From Zizania palustris (Eukaryota; Streptophyta; Magnoliopsida; Poales; Poaceae), in assembly GCA_019279435.1 (NCBI GenBank), contig JAAALK010000288.1, positions 52,829,742 through 52,893,741 on the forward strand: a DNA stretch of 64,000 bases. The letters run 5' to 3'. Under the pieces are notes generated by a model, which ran no database searches, was not told where the DNA came from, and saw nothing but the letters and a program-made list of their open reading frames with translations. This document shows positions 1-11,474 of the stretch, piece after piece (position 1 is the first letter of the stretch; each line of letters opens with the position of its first letter). Position numbers and translations under genes: made by a program.

Positions 1-99
1 ATAATGGCCATGATTTTACAGAATGAATAGAATAGAACCTGAAGAATCATTTTTGCAGCCATGACATTGATGAGGACATCTCTGGATTACCATTCTCTC

Positions 100-300
100 C
101 CAATAATATTGCTGCTCATGATCAATCTACAGAATGAAGTCAGGATTGGAACAATCATAAGAGCACGTGCAAAGTTACTTGATCAATAAGTGAATTCACT
201 CCTAGTCGAATCTAATATAATTATTGATGAAAATTTTATACTACCTAAGTCTATTCATTTGTGTACGATCGGATTTGAAGGAAACATAAGCATGGAATGA
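100..300 (+). pseudogene. Possible C-terminal remnant of a gypsy gag-pol-like protein
   Basis: A short plus-strand stretch reads RARAKLLDQ, a stop, VNSLL, then DENFILPKS. This resembles the C-terminal tail found on some plant Ty3/gypsy-related proteins, where an 'RARAK' motif precedes a short variable tail. It has an internal stop, no start and no other domain. The match is by eye and short, so the assignment is tentative. Confidence 0.3.
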
Positions 301-1445
301 GGAGAAGATTGGCCCAAAGAAGAGAAGGAGAAGTGCGGCAAGAAAGGCTACAACAGGATAAATCCACAATTGGATACACCTTGGAGGTAGGGCCTGCGTG
401 CCCAATAAGTATGGCCGAACCTACCACGGGTTGGTTTGTATCTAGCTAAATTCAAACTGGTTTAGGATTCCAATCAGCATAGAACTCTAAATTAAATTTG
501 GATTGGTTTAGGACTCCAATCAGCATAGGACTCCAACTCAGCATAGGAGTCCTACTCAATTAGGACTCCTACCTGAGTAGGACTCTTTTATTTTTCTGGT
601 GCAAAACTCTTGCATGGGCCGCACCCCACTTTTATCCCTAGACCTTGGATGCACCCCCTATATATATAGAGGTGGTCGGCCCTAGTAAACTTGACTGTTT
701 ATTTTTGAAATTAGATTGATTCAGATTGAAATGGTATTCTTCCTTCTACTATTCATCATGAATTCCTCTTTGTTTCGATCAGGCATTTTATCTCCACAAC
801 TTTGTTTTGATCTTGTGTTCTTGATAATGGAAAATTCAAGTGCTATCTATTGTTCCATTGGGAGTTAGTAGATTGCAGAACCGCTTCGTCGCTAGTAGCT
901 ACGTGTGCAAGTGTGTGTTGTTGCAGATATCTATAGGGTTATTGACACCAATATTTCATAAAGCCCAAAGCCCACCAAGGATGCCGCATGGTTAACGAAA
1001 GTCAAAAGAGAGTCTAGTCAAAGATGGTCAACGAAGCCCGTCCGTTACAACATGGCCGGATTGGAAGGAGCCGATGAAGAGAACATAAAGATTATCTAGA
1101 ATCAGTTAAGATAAAATACATGTACGGTAAGTCTTCGGACTATAAATATGTATTCTTTAGTTAGGTTAAACACACATCTCTATCAAACAACTACTCGGCG
1201 TGTCACCACCCTTGGCTTCCCAAGGTTAATATTAGCGGGATTCGACACTCAGAGCTGGGCTACATCGTTGTGATGTCCAGCGAAGAGGTGAGTCCCGCTA
1301 CCCCCGATGACCGTATCAACTTCTATTATTTCAGATGATGAAGCAACCTCAACGGGTACCTATAAGGGCTTTATACCTGACACCTCAACTCGTGTAGAGA
1401 TGGAAGGCAATATGCCTACTAATGTTGGTGCAGGTACAAGTGCAG
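301..1445. repeat. Decayed LTR-like and repeat sequence, unassigned
   Basis: No coding region is seen. Positions 455-595 hold three imperfect copies of a motif like TTTAGGACTCCAATCAGCAT plus several AGGACTCC inversions. A TATATATAGAG box lies near 658-668 and is followed by a pyrimidine-rich leader-like stretch, as in an LTR promoter. Positions 960-1440 carry another unrelated block (CTTGGCTTCCCAAGG palindrome near 1210) that may be the end of a second LTR and its leader. No paired copy exists in the window, so borders cannot be set. Confidence 0.35.
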
Positions 1446-1940
1446 GTGCATGATGAACACTTAAAGAAGCGCCACATTGTGTCTTCTGAGTGCTCCACAA
1501 CACCACAACAGGTCATGCTCTCTCAAAGCTGAGCATAATACTCTTTCACAGACATGTTACCTTGAACTAAGCATTGTAGTTTCTTACACAATTCACGATG
1601 ATAAGAAGGAGAGACAGATTTACTATGCATAGCTCTTTTAAAATGACCCCATGTAACAGGTTGTAATTGAAGTTCACTTATATCTTCCCACCAGATTAAA
1701 GCACAATTTTTAAACATACCAGTTGCTTGTTTAACTCTATGTTATTCAGGAATTAGATATAAGTTAAATTTATGCTCTACGATCATCTCCCAATATAGGT
1801 ATTCTTCAGCATCATATTCACCATAAAAAGATAGGATGGTAAACATACTTTTGATAGAAGAAATATTATTTCCATGATTATGATTTGTTGTGCTTCCCAT
1901 ACCTGCTATGGTTAGTAGAAAAGGAGAAAACAATAGGAAA
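1446..1940 (-). pseudogene. Ty3/gypsy gag fragment (minus strand)
   Basis: Two minus-strand open stretches (1933-1742 and 1717-1523, different frames) together resemble the plant Ty3/gypsy gag domain. The first contains FYGEYDAEEYLYWE followed by VEHKFN. The second contains ALIWWEDI, then YHRELCKKLQCLVQG and a VKEYYAQL ending, the hallmark order of the Retrotrans_gag family. This domain forms the particle shell. There is a frameshift between the two stretches, and no protease or pol is adjacent. It is probably part of the same minus-strand element as the primer site at 3053 and the LTR to its right. Confidence 0.7.
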
Positions 1941-3052
1941 AAATATTACCCTATCAACTATTAGGTAGTGGAAGGTGCTCTTGCTCACACTCAAGCGTCT
2001 TACCACAATCTTACAAGGTTGTTATCATCGCAGGGAAGTGGATGACACAATCTTGGTCGTGGCACAATTCTTGACTGGTTGGTGACTTCCAAAGAGAGTG
2101 TTATACGATTGCAAAGACTCAAGCTACATCAATCAGAAGTATTACAAGAGTAATCTATATGGTGGAACATGATTCAGAAACAGATAGTAACATTAAATAA
2201 GTGTCCAGAGTACTTGTACTAATTGCTGGTCTGAATGTGATCCCTATGACAACAAGGCTTATATGAGAGAGTGGTTGAGTCTCAAATAATGACTTATGTA
2301 TTGACAAAATTAGCACAAAACAGTACCAAAAATAGCACCACGCAACACTAATATCTTCCAAACTTGTCCCTAAGTGCTACTTTTTTATATTTTTCTCTTC
2401 TTTCGATATTTTTTAACTCTTTTTTTGAACACTTTTTTAACTCTTTTTTTGAACTCTTTTTTACACTTCTTTTTTTTACTAGGAGCACAAAGAAGTCAAA
2501 CCAAGAAGATGTGATACAATTTTGCTGCAAAGAAGTGCTATGTAGATAAATAAAGATAAGCTGGAAAATTTGCGCAAGAAACTTCGGGGCTAGAAAACTC
2601 GATCTTTCTGGCCGAATTTGGAAACAATAAAATCGACGAACCTAGATATCTAGGAAAACTTATATCTATCTTTTTTGTAGATTTCTAAAATGTATTTATT
2701 TTCCTTATTCGGAGTTTGTATGCAAAAGATATGACTGTTTTATCAGAGGCAGTCTAAATCATGGTTTTGAGGTTCTAGTTCGGACGTGAATTGCAAATCA
2801 AAGGGGATTTATGGGTGGTGGCTAGTATAAGGGATTTAGAAAAAAGGAATCATAATACTAACCAACAATTGGACTTGACCAAGAATACAAACTCAATACT
2901 ACGGACTTTGAAACCAAAACGTGTAAAGGCTAAGGATGGTCTTGGATTGGGGAAAACCTACGACTACAGATTTTTTGTTGTCTTTTTTGTGGACTATGGG
3001 ATGAATATGAAATCAATCTAATCTAATATACATGAACCTGATGGTAACCCAA
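1941..3052. other. Leader or decayed sequence between gag fragment and primer site
   Basis: No convincing gene. Positions 2370-2475 are a low-complexity T-rich tract with repeated ACTCTTTTTTTGAAC-like units, which creates short open frames on both strands that I regard as spurious. If the gag at 1446-1940 and the primer site at 3053 belong to one element, this would be its unusually long 5' leader, possibly with an unrecognised insertion. Confidence 0.4.
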
Positions 3053-3064
3053 GCTCTAATACCA
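3053..3064 (-). other. Primer binding site, initiator-Met tRNA type
   Basis: The plus strand reads GCTCTAATACCA, the reverse complement of TGGTATTAGAGC. This is one base off the common TGGTATCAGAGC primer site complementary to initiator Met tRNA. It marks a minus-strand LTR retrotransposon whose 5' LTR lies immediately to the right. Confidence 0.65.
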
Positions 3065-3066
3065 CT

Positions 3067-3778
3067 TGATGGAGGAGGAGGGTGCCCAATCTTCCGTCAG
3101 GTGGGGGATAAACAACGATTTGTGGAGAACTCGACGTTGACAATCCAGCGTCCGATCCACGAGATCGGCACTTGCAATCGGTATACCACTACTCCATTGG
3201 TTATCAACCAAGAACAACCTGACTGACCTCGCCAAGAAGGCTAATCCTTGCATGTGAATCAAAGAACACAAGCAAGAATGCAGAAAACATAATCGAATTG
3301 AAATTCTATTGGAATCTACAAATTGGAGTTCACTTACAAATCTAGCAAAGCGGCGGCTATCAAAGCAACGTGTAAACTAAACCCAAAAAACACTAGATGG
3401 CTGTAGAAACACCTTATATAGTAGTTCGGGATGCACCCCTAATGGGCTCAACTAGATACACGGCCCAAAGGTCCAATAACGCAGAAAACAGAATGCTGAT
3501 AGATTCTGGACTCTATCTTGTTTTGACAATTCCCGTTGATCTATAAGGAATTTTGAGCTGAAACCGGGGCATTGGGAAGTTTCTGAAGTTATCTTTCCGT
3601 GGCCAGGTGGAACGTCGAAAACAGAGGTTGTATGCGGCTTGGGCGATGATTTTAGTGCATGCTACTCTTGGAATCCGAGTTGGACACGAATTGTAGTTGG
3701 ATTGGACTCTCAAATTGGCTTGGACGTCCTTCCTCATGCTTCTCCAACTCTTTTCTTATCTCCATGTGATTTTCATCA
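3067..3778 (-). repeat. Probable 5' LTR of an old minus-strand gypsy element
   Basis: The sequence begins TGATG two bases after the primer site, and a matching inverted terminus CATCA occurs at 3774-3778, giving a 712-bp candidate LTR. TATA-like ACCTTATATAG lies near 3411. No second copy is present in the window, so the right border is a guess from the terminal inverted repeat alone. Confidence 0.4.
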
Positions 3779-4517
3779 TCTCCATGGTTCCTAATAATAA
3801 TAATATTATTAAGTAGTAATTTATTCCCAAGATAATATAATAAGGTACTTAGAAACGAGTTAACCTGGAGATTTAATTGTCGTGCTCGAACTCAAATAAT
3901 TGGATCATGTATGGTTGTATCATTGGTAGGGATGTCCTCATTAGGTTTGCTCAAGAATCATTCGTTTCATCCACGTAACAGATTTCTATTGTTTTATCAG
4001 TTTTTACCGCTAATTCGGTCTCTTGGCTGAGTTACCTCTTCTTTCTTGGTGTTCCTTGCAGCATTTTATCTCATCTTCTCTGCCAAGAAGTTTCAGAACC
4101 ATCTGATTCCCCTAAGACGGACGACGGAGCCCAAAGGCCGCTTTCTCAGAGGCTATTGGTCTGACCGACGACATCCATCTGGTCTGACCAGCATGTGTCG
4201 TGTCATCATCATGCGTGTCGGCACACTCCTATCTGACCGGCGCCCTGAGGCCGGTCCGACCAACCCCACACACTGGAGCCTCGTGCCGGAGCACTCCGCG
4301 CCGGGGTATATCAACTTCCATGATAATACATGAGTTCCATATACGTGCATCTCTTCTATTGATCCAAGAAAGTATTTCTGAAATTGAAAATGAATGCATC
4401 TCATGGTGTAGCATCTAAGGTTCAAATATATAAAAATTAAATCTAACATAGAAAGCGTGCACCTTTACTTGTTTCCTCACAATCATGGTCCTATCCTAAC
4501 TGGTGATGTTCTCATCA
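3779..4517. repeat. Unassigned repeat-like sequence
   Basis: No gene is supported. The stretch starts with an AT-rich AATAATAATAATATTATTAAG run. At 4160-4275 it contains several GGTCTGACC / CTGACCGGC motifs typical of some grass LTR and intergenic repeats. Its right border is where similarity to the minus-strand Tat polyprotein begins, near 4518, so this is either the flank of truncated element B or a deletion junction. Confidence 0.35.
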
Positions 4518-5141
4518 ATATGCCGAAGGGTGCCAGCTTGACAGCTCATTTCCCTATCTTCCTGGTGGAGTCTTTACTATGGAGCATGTCCCCAAGGGGG
4601 TAAGATGTCGGGACAATTACATTATGGGCTAAAAAATAATGTTGCAGCTTCCTTGAAGCCATTACAAGTGCGTACACAGTTTTTTAAAGCTCAAAGTACC
4701 TCGTCTTTGCCACCTGATAGTGCTTCAGAAACGAAGTATACCAGATTTTGAACTAGTTTTCCATCTGCTTCCGCTTCCCGGACAACTACTGCACTTACGG
4801 CGAAGCCTGTCGCCGTGAGGTACAGCAGCAGGGTCTCATCGGCGAGGGGGGTTGTTAGCGTTGATAGATTGGCGAGGTAGTCTTCGATATCATCGAGACT
4901 CTTCTAGCATTCTAGGGTCCAAGCGAAGTCCTCTAAGCTTTTCAAGGCTTTGAAAATACGGAGGCTTCGTTTTTCGGACCTGGAAAGAAACCTACTCAAG
5001 GCAGCGAGGCGGCCTACTAGCTTCTGAACTTGTTTTAAATTCTCTAGGGGAGCCATTCTTCGGAGCACACTTATTTGCATGGGGATAGCTTCGATGCCTC
5101 GACTCAAAACTAAATACCCCAACAACTTCCCTGCTTGTGCC
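4518..5141 (-). pseudogene. Element B: RT C-terminal / RNase H region
   Basis: The minus-strand reading includes GYLVLSRGIEA, then LENLKQVQKLVGRLAALSRF and SEKRSLRIFKALK. This matches H residues just after its reverse transcriptase (same order at 43560-43790). It covers the RT connection and the first RNase H-like segment. It is broken by frame changes near 4900 and truncated at the left. The right edge is the first copy of the GTGCC target duplication (5137-5141) made by element A. Confidence 0.85.
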
Positions 5142-6424
5142 TGTTGATAGCAAAAAATGGCATTAATGGCTAGATTGTCAAAATATCAGTTTTGGTGATT
5201 TGGGCCGAAAATACACATGTCCAGGGGCTGTCCGAAGCCCTACAGGGCCGAAGTCTATTTGAGCTATGGGTTCCGAAAGCCTCTAGCCATCCCATGGGCT
5301 TCGGCTGGGAAGCCTTCGGAGGCCCACGCCGTCGAAGCTTCGGCCCGAGGAGCAGGCCTTGACGGGCCTGGCCGAAGCCCACTTCGGCAGAGGTAGAGTT
5401 TTATGCGTTTCCAGCTCAATTTTTATCTCTATCTGGCCGGATTAACAGCAAATTAGATTAGGGGTTAAGCCCCTATAAATAGAGAGGCAAGGCCAGCGTA
5501 GAGGCCCCCCAACTCAAACCAAACCAAAGCCCTATGCTTTGATCGTATTTACTTTACCTTTATTTTCCTGTACCACTTCGTGTGTTTGCTTGGAAGCCCT
5601 CCGCTAGCCACTATGGAACAGTGGTTACCCTTGTTACTACGCTTGTGAAGTATCCGTTAATCTACTTAATAGATTGCTATCGCCTTGTTACTTCGCCTGT
5701 GAAGTATCCGCTAATCTACGTAACAGATTGCTACCTTCGCTACTAGTGCAACACTTAGCAAAATTTGGTCCTCAGGCCGGATTGGTACTACAAATTCTCT
5801 CTGTTGCAGGTTCGCACGTTCGGAGCTACTTCGTCGGAGGTGTCCGGAGCTGAGAGATCGGTTTTGGAAGTCCCAGGGACACCCTTCGGCGAGATTGCAG
5901 GCTCCAGCGACAGGCTTCATCAGCACACTTCGTCGCAACAGGCTTCGCCACGACCGCACTCCACGCTAGACGAAGTCGCGCCCGCACGTGGCCCTCACGT
6001 CATTATTTCGTAGCTTGCTGTATCAGAGATCTCACACCGAACCCCGTCGTTCGAAGGTGATCACCGCGTCTAGATCTGTTCGGAGTCCATCTTCGGCTGG
6101 ATCAGTCTGAACGCCGGAGCACCCTTCGGCGGAGTACTTCGCACCAGACGCCAAAGGTATACTTCGGCGCCCCCTTCGCACCAGACCCCGAACCAGATGG
6201 GCTCCGACTGGTTTGCTAATTTTATTATGTTTAATCTATCTTTTTTGGCTAATTGGATTATTTTGTGTAATCTGGTTGCCTGGCGACTCCACCCCCTTAT
6301 CACGACAAAGGGTAGTCAGAATGCGACGTCAGTGCTACGTCACGCTTAGGCTTGTCCCTAAGTATCCGTGCACTTTTGGATCATCGAACTGACCCAAGTG
6401 TGGGGGCACAGTTCTGTGTCAGCA
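5142..6424 (+). repeat. Element A 5' LTR
   Basis: 1283 bp, TG...CA ends, same length as the right copy at 21309-22591. Over the first ~270 bp I count about 19 differences between the two, so this is the oldest of the complete elements here. The U3 part is rich in TTCGG/CGAAG words. A TATAAAT box lies at 5474-5480. Confidence 0.93.
5474..5480 (+). promoter_or_regulatory. TATA box in element A 5' LTR
   Basis: TATAAAT in the context CCCCTATAAATAGAGAGG, about 330 bp into the LTR. It is conserved in the 3' LTR copy near 21640 and is the expected core promoter for the element transcript. Confidence 0.6.
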
Positions 6425-6431
6425 CACTTTT

Positions 6432-6449
6432 TGGCGACTCTGCCAGGGA
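6432..6449 (+). other. Element A primer binding site
   Basis: TGGCGACTCTGCCAGGGA follows the 5' LTR end by seven bases. It has the TGGCG start expected for a tRNA 3' end complement and resembles primer sites of plant gypsy elements. I did not assign the tRNA. Confidence 0.65.
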
Positions 6450-6462
6450 AGGCTACGCCAAT

Positions 6463-8516
6463 ATGACAAGTACATCTACATCGGCCACTAGTACATCTAC
6501 ATCGACTACTACGTCTACACCGCCGATGGACACAATAGGAGGCGCGGATATCGACAACCACAACATCTTGACACCCACACTTGAGGATATCCCCGCAGAA
6601 GACCGAGCGGAGATCGAGGCAAAGTTAAAGGCATTACAAGACATGATGCTTGGGGGCTACGTCAAGACACGCGCGGGCTTCATCAAGTGCGACATCGTCA
6701 CCCCCGACCTCGCTTATTTCTAGGTAACACCTGTATCGCCTCATTTATCTTCTTTAGAAATTGAGCAGAAAATAGCCGCATCAGTAGATCAAGCCGTTAG
6801 TGCTTCGCTAGCCAACCGTTTAGATTCGGCAGTCAGCTCCTAGGTAGAGGCAACTCTTAGGAGGTTCGGCTTTACTGAGGCCATACCCCCGGTTCCCATT
6901 GCTAGTGCACCACCAGCAAACCACATATACGGTAGGACTAACGACAACACAGGAACGATCATGTCTCTGGCCTCATCACTTATGTCTGAGACCAATCATT
7001 ACACCTACGGTCAAACTAACACTGCATACCATGCACCACCACCTGCGCCAATACCCGTGCTGCCCGCACCACATGCGCAGGCACCCGAACACGAACACGC
7101 CATACAAATATCACGTAGGGAAGAAGCCCATGGCCTACACGCAGATATCCCACCGCGTGTCGCGCCCCCACATTTGAGGCGCACACAAGCAACATGCCAA
7201 GATGACATAGAAGAGCGGGTCCGTGCACTATTTAGAGAGTGTGCCGGCTTCGTGCCCAAGGGAAGGGTTAGGTTTTACCGTAAGCCATACCCCGATCATC
7301 TTGACACAGTACCCTACCCCCGTGGCTATAGAATCCCTGAATTCACTAAATTCAATTTTTGGCACAGTGTGGAGAAGTTAGCGGGTAGATGCTCTGAAGG
7401 TTAGACTGTTTTCTCTCTCGCTATCCGGCACCGCTTTCACTTGGTTTTCGGCACTCCCGCCGAAATCCATCCAGACGTGGGATGATTTAGAGTGGAAATT
7501 CCATGATTATTTCTACATGGGTGACATGGAACTTAGGCTTTCACATTTGACATCGGTTAAGCAGAAATCTAGCAAGAGCGCCTCTGAGTACATCAAGCAT
7601 TTTAGGGATACTAGAAACCAGTGTTTTAGCCTTAATATCTCAGAAAGGGACTTGGCGGAACTAGCTTTTAACGGGTTGTGTTCCGAAATTAAAGAGAGGT
7701 TAGATAACCAAAACTTTTTAGAAGTTAGCCAAGTTTTGCAGCAGGCTCTGGTCCAGGAAGGCCGAACCAAAGATAAAAAGTTTATTAAGACGTTTGGCAA
7801 GCCTAGGGCCAAAATCCACATCATGGAACGCTCTTATGAGGAGGAGTCAGAGGAGGAGGATTCGGCCAACATGTACTCGGGCGAATGGGTTTGGAATGCT
7901 AAAAATAAACCTGACACCTGCTCCGAGGTATGACCATCCCCCACAAAGAATCATCCTAGTGAGGTAAAGTACTCGTTTGTCATAACTAAATGTGATAAAA
8001 TATTTGATTTTATCTTGAAAAGCCAGCTTCTCAGGTTACCTAAGGGTCAAGTCATTCTACCTGCCGATGAGTTAAAGAAGCATCCATACTGTAAGTGGCA
8101 TGACTCACATTCGCATAATTCTAATGATTGCAATGTTTTTCGACGGCAGATACAATCGGAAGATGAAGCTGGATAAAGATCCCTTTCCCATCAACGCAGT
8201 CGACCTCGGCGAGAAAAAGGTGTTGATTTGGCCAGAACAAGCCGAGTTGGCTAAGGGGAAGGACGTGATTGTTGGAGAACCGCGCACTCGCACACTCGTG
8301 CCAAAGAACCCCGAGGTAGGAGTGTGGAAACAGAACATTAATACACCTTCGACTAAGGCTTACAAGAGGCTGAAGGTGACGTATAACATGCTGTTAAATA
8401 AGCATCGAAGATGGGCCAAGGAGACTGCTTCACACACTCAGAAGCTAAAGCAGCCGAAGGGTCCGGGACTCTCGGAGGGTGGCTTCAGACCGAAGCAGGC
8501 GGACCCTTCACATTGA
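6463..8516 (+). pseudogene. Element A gag (degenerate)
   Basis: The likely start is the ATG at 6463, just past the primer site. The frame runs with stops at 6721 and 6841, then continues through a proline-rich segment to about 7400. There a frameshift leads into the gag core (TAFTWFSALPP, then WDDLEWKFHDYFY, 7420-7530), and the frame stays open to 7931. A CX2HX4HX4C-like zinc motif (CKWHDSHSHNSNDC) lies near 8093-8134 after a further break, followed by a basic tail to 8516. Gag forms the virus-like particle and binds element RNA. At least two nonsense codons and two frameshifts rule out function. Confidence 0.82.
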
Positions 8517-9572
8517 GGCTTCGGACCATGGTGGCATGATGCCCCGCACGGTGGTTCCAAGCCACAGTGGCCGAATCCCCCGTACAGCAGCGTCGAGCCC
8601 CAATGGTCGGGCCCCCTATACAGCAACTTCGGCCCCTAATGGCCAAACCCCACACCGTGTTGGACTTCTCCGGTGGGAGGCTTTGGCCCATACTGGCCGA
8701 ACATACCTCTGGCCTGGCAGGACCCTTCGCTGGTGTGGTCCGAGGTGCCATCAACTCTGCCGAACCCCTCTGCGGGTAATGGGTTCGGCCCACAGTGGGC
8801 GAGGCCGCTGGAGCCACCGATGCCTCCGCTGTATGACTGGGTGGGAACCCCATGGGCTCCATATGTATCTGAGTCGGGGTACCCTCCCCAACCTAACACT
8901 ATGCCTTGCTTTCCTTCGGAGTGTTATGGATGGCAGGGACAAACAGACATAGCAGAGGGGGCATCGTCCACAGACTGTCCGTGATGCCTCTGAATCGGAC
9001 CATGCAGAGCGAAGCCGAAGGGTGTGAGCACATGGAGGCCGAAGTCAGGGAGTCCGAAGCCATCACCATCAGAGTTGGGTATCAGGAAGTCCCAATCCCA
9101 GAGACTTGGTCGCCGAAGCCTGACGGAGGTAAGTCCCACGCTTCGGTTGGGCCCTACGCCGAAGACCGGCTCGATCGGCCGAACGAGGCCGGTCCGTCCG
9201 TCGGGGTCCACAGCGAAGCCCCCTCCAGACACAAGGTGCACGAGGCCGAATGGCACAGTACAACTTCGGCAAGAATAATGGAAGCCGAACAGTAGCACCC
9301 GGCACCAAGCCTCAGCCATCTTGGGCACCTCCAGGCATGTCCAAATCACAGAAGAGACGCTTACAATGACTGCGGGCACAGGAGATGCACGAGAGGGAAG
9401 CTGAGGCCGAGCGCGACGCTATCTTCGAAGAGATCCGCCCTCGGCCAGCTACAAATAGGTATGGAGGGAGAAGCCGGTTGAGATAACCAACCCGGCTCCT
9501 AGTCCGAGCGATGACGATGACGGTATCCTCGACGATGATTACTCACCCATCTCTGAAGGGCCCGCACCCCAG
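8517..9572 (+). pseudogene. Element A gag-pol linker, proline/glycine/tryptophan rich
   Basis: Low-complexity coding-like sequence lies between gag and protease. The frames read GFGPYWPNIPLAWQDPS and later WAPYVSESGYPPQP, then acidic text with ITIRVGYQEVPIPE. There is no recognised domain. The open frame switches several times, so it is decayed. A second, less broken copy is at 57700-58552, which shows that this is a real conserved part of the family rather than chance. Confidence 0.65.
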
Positions 9573-10262
9573 GTGATGTACATCAACATCGTCACGCTTC
9601 CCGCCGAGTTCGCCTTACCACATGACGAGGTCGAGGTTGCTCAATTGAACCTCGGCCCTCGCAGCGCCATCTTCGAGAAGCCCAAGGACTCGGCTCGCCA
9701 TCTAAAGCCCCTCTATGTCAGAGGTCACATCGATGGGAAGCCGATTTCTCGAATGCTCATTGACGGTGGTGCCATCGTCAACTTAATGCCTTACTCATTG
9801 TTGAAGAAGCTTGGCAGGGATGAAGATGACCCGAAGAAGACCAACTTGATGCTCAACGGCTTCAACGGCGAGAGCTCCGAGGCCAAGGGCGTACTCTCTA
9901 TGGAGTTGACGGTGGGCAACAAGACGTTGCCAACAGCATTTTTCGTCGTCGACGTACAAGGTAATTATAGCGTACTACTTGGGCGCGACTGGATTCATGC
10001 AAACTGTTGCATTCCTTCTACTCTTCACCAGTGCCTGATACAGTGGGACGGCGATGAGGTGGAGGACATCCCCGCGGATACTTCGGCCCAAGTAGCATTG
10101 GCCGATGTGTTGGTTGATGTCATCCATAACAAAGTAGAGTGTTTGTCAGGTAGGGATCTTTCAGATTACGATTTCTCTAGCATGTCCAGAGGACGTTTTG
10201 TACCAGTGTCTGTAAAGCCGGCTGGTGTAGTACGGCTGTTTTATATTAGTAGTCATGTCTAG
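9573..10262 (+). CDS. Element A aspartic protease region
   Basis: 229 residues open. A retropepsin-like domain covers about residues 48-155: LYVRGHIDGKP, the catalytic segment RMLIDGGAIVNLMP (Asp-Gly-Gly in place of Asp-Thr/Ser-Gly, common in plant gypsy elements), then SVLLGRDWIHANC near the domain end. It would cut the polyprotein. The start codon is probably not used, since the product would be made as part of gag-pol. The frame ends at 10262 and overlaps the RT frame, which opens at 10255 in another phase, so a frameshift separates protease from RT. Confidence 0.8.
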   Translation: MMYINIVTLPAEFALPHDEVEVAQLNLGPRSAIFEKPKDSARHLKPLYVRGHIDGKPISRMLIDGGAIVNLMPYSLLKKLGRDEDDPKKTNLMLNGFNGESSEAKGVLSMELTVGNKTLPTAFFVVDVQGNYSVLLGRDWIHANCCIPSTLHQCLIQWDGDEVEDIPADTSAQVALADVLVDVIHNKVECLSGRDLSDYDFSSMSRGRFVPVSVKPAGVVRLFYISSHV

Positions 10263-11474
10263 CAAGAACAATCTAGATTGGCTAAGGTCTCGTGTGGAGC
10301 AATATCGGTCTAGTAAAGACGGTATTGTCGAGGCCATCAGGGACTTTAGCGAAGTAGATAAATTAGGACAAGGTTTTGCGTTGGCCGATCCCTTGGAGGA
10401 AGTCGATATAGGTAATGGTAGTATCCCTAGGCCGACTTTTGTAAACCAACATTTACAGCCCGATGAAAAGGCTGAAGTAATAAAGTTACTTCGGTCGTAT
10501 GTCGATTGTTTCGCATGGGAGTATAGAGAGATGCCAGGGCTAAGTAGCGAGCTCGTGGAGCATCGGCTACCCATCAAGTCCGAATTTAGGTCTTATAAGC
10601 AGCCTCCCCGCCGCTTTAATTCGGCCATCTATGACCGAGTTAAAGAAGAACGGGAGCGACTTCTCAAGGCTGAATTTATTAGACCATGCAGGTACGCAGA
10701 ATGGGTTGCTAACATTGTGCCTGTAGAGAAGAAAGGGAGTGGCAAGATACGGGTGTGTATTGACTTCCGGGATTTGAATAGAGCCACTCTGAAGGATGAG
10801 TATCCGATGCCTATAGCCGACATGCTGATCAATGATGCTTCAGGACACAAGGTACTAAGTTTTCTTGATGGCAATGCTAGTTATAATCAAATCTTTATGG
10901 CCGAAGAGAACGTCTATAAGACTGCCTTTCGATGCCCTGGTTTTGTCGGCTTGTTCGAGTGGGTCGTCATGACTTTTGGTTTGAAAAATGCCGGCGCCAC
11001 ATATCAGCACGCTATGAATTTGATCTTTCATGACTTGTTAGGAGTCATGTTAGAAGTTTACATCGATGACGTTATAGTCAAATCGGACGCTATGGGAAAT
11101 CATTTAGCCGATTTGAAGGTTGCTTTCGATAGGATGCGATAGTATGTGTTGAAAATGAACCCACTTAAGTGTTCTTTTGGCGTGTCTGCGGGTAAGTTCT
11201 TAGGTTTCATGATTCACGAGAGAGGCATAGAAATTGATCCTAAGAGACTTGAGAAGATTAGAAACATTGCAGCACCGACTTGCAAAAGGGATGCACAAAA
11301 ATTACTAGGCAAGATGAACTATTTGCGTCGCTTTTATATCCAACTTGTCTGGCAAGATTGATGCATTTCTCCCCATACTCCGGCTAAAGAATGAAGCCGA
11401 GTTCACTTGGGGGGCAAGCCAACAAAGTGCTTTCGAAAAGATCAAGGAGTGCTTGTAGTCACCGCCGGTGGTGA
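10255..11474 (+). pseudogene. Element A reverse transcriptase
   Basis: The gypsy RT signatures appear in order: RVCIDFRDLNRATLKDEYPMP (block with invariant Asp-Arg/Lys pattern), FLDGNASYNQI, TFGLKNAGATYQ, and the catalytic YIDDVIVKSD near 11057-11086. The frame has a stop at 11140, continues KMNPLKCSFGV, and shifts near 11361. RT copies element RNA into DNA in the particle. The segment is then cut at 11474 by element G. The rest of RT/RNase H resumes at 18895. Confidence 0.88.

Noticed and set aside
2348..2549. Lys-rich or Phe-rich small peptides on either strand
   Set aside because: Low-complexity T-rich tract, so the reading frames are chance.
8438..9379. Long minus-strand open frames in the GC-rich linker of element A
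   Set aside because: They mirror the biased composition of the plus-strand coding text and have no family resemblance.
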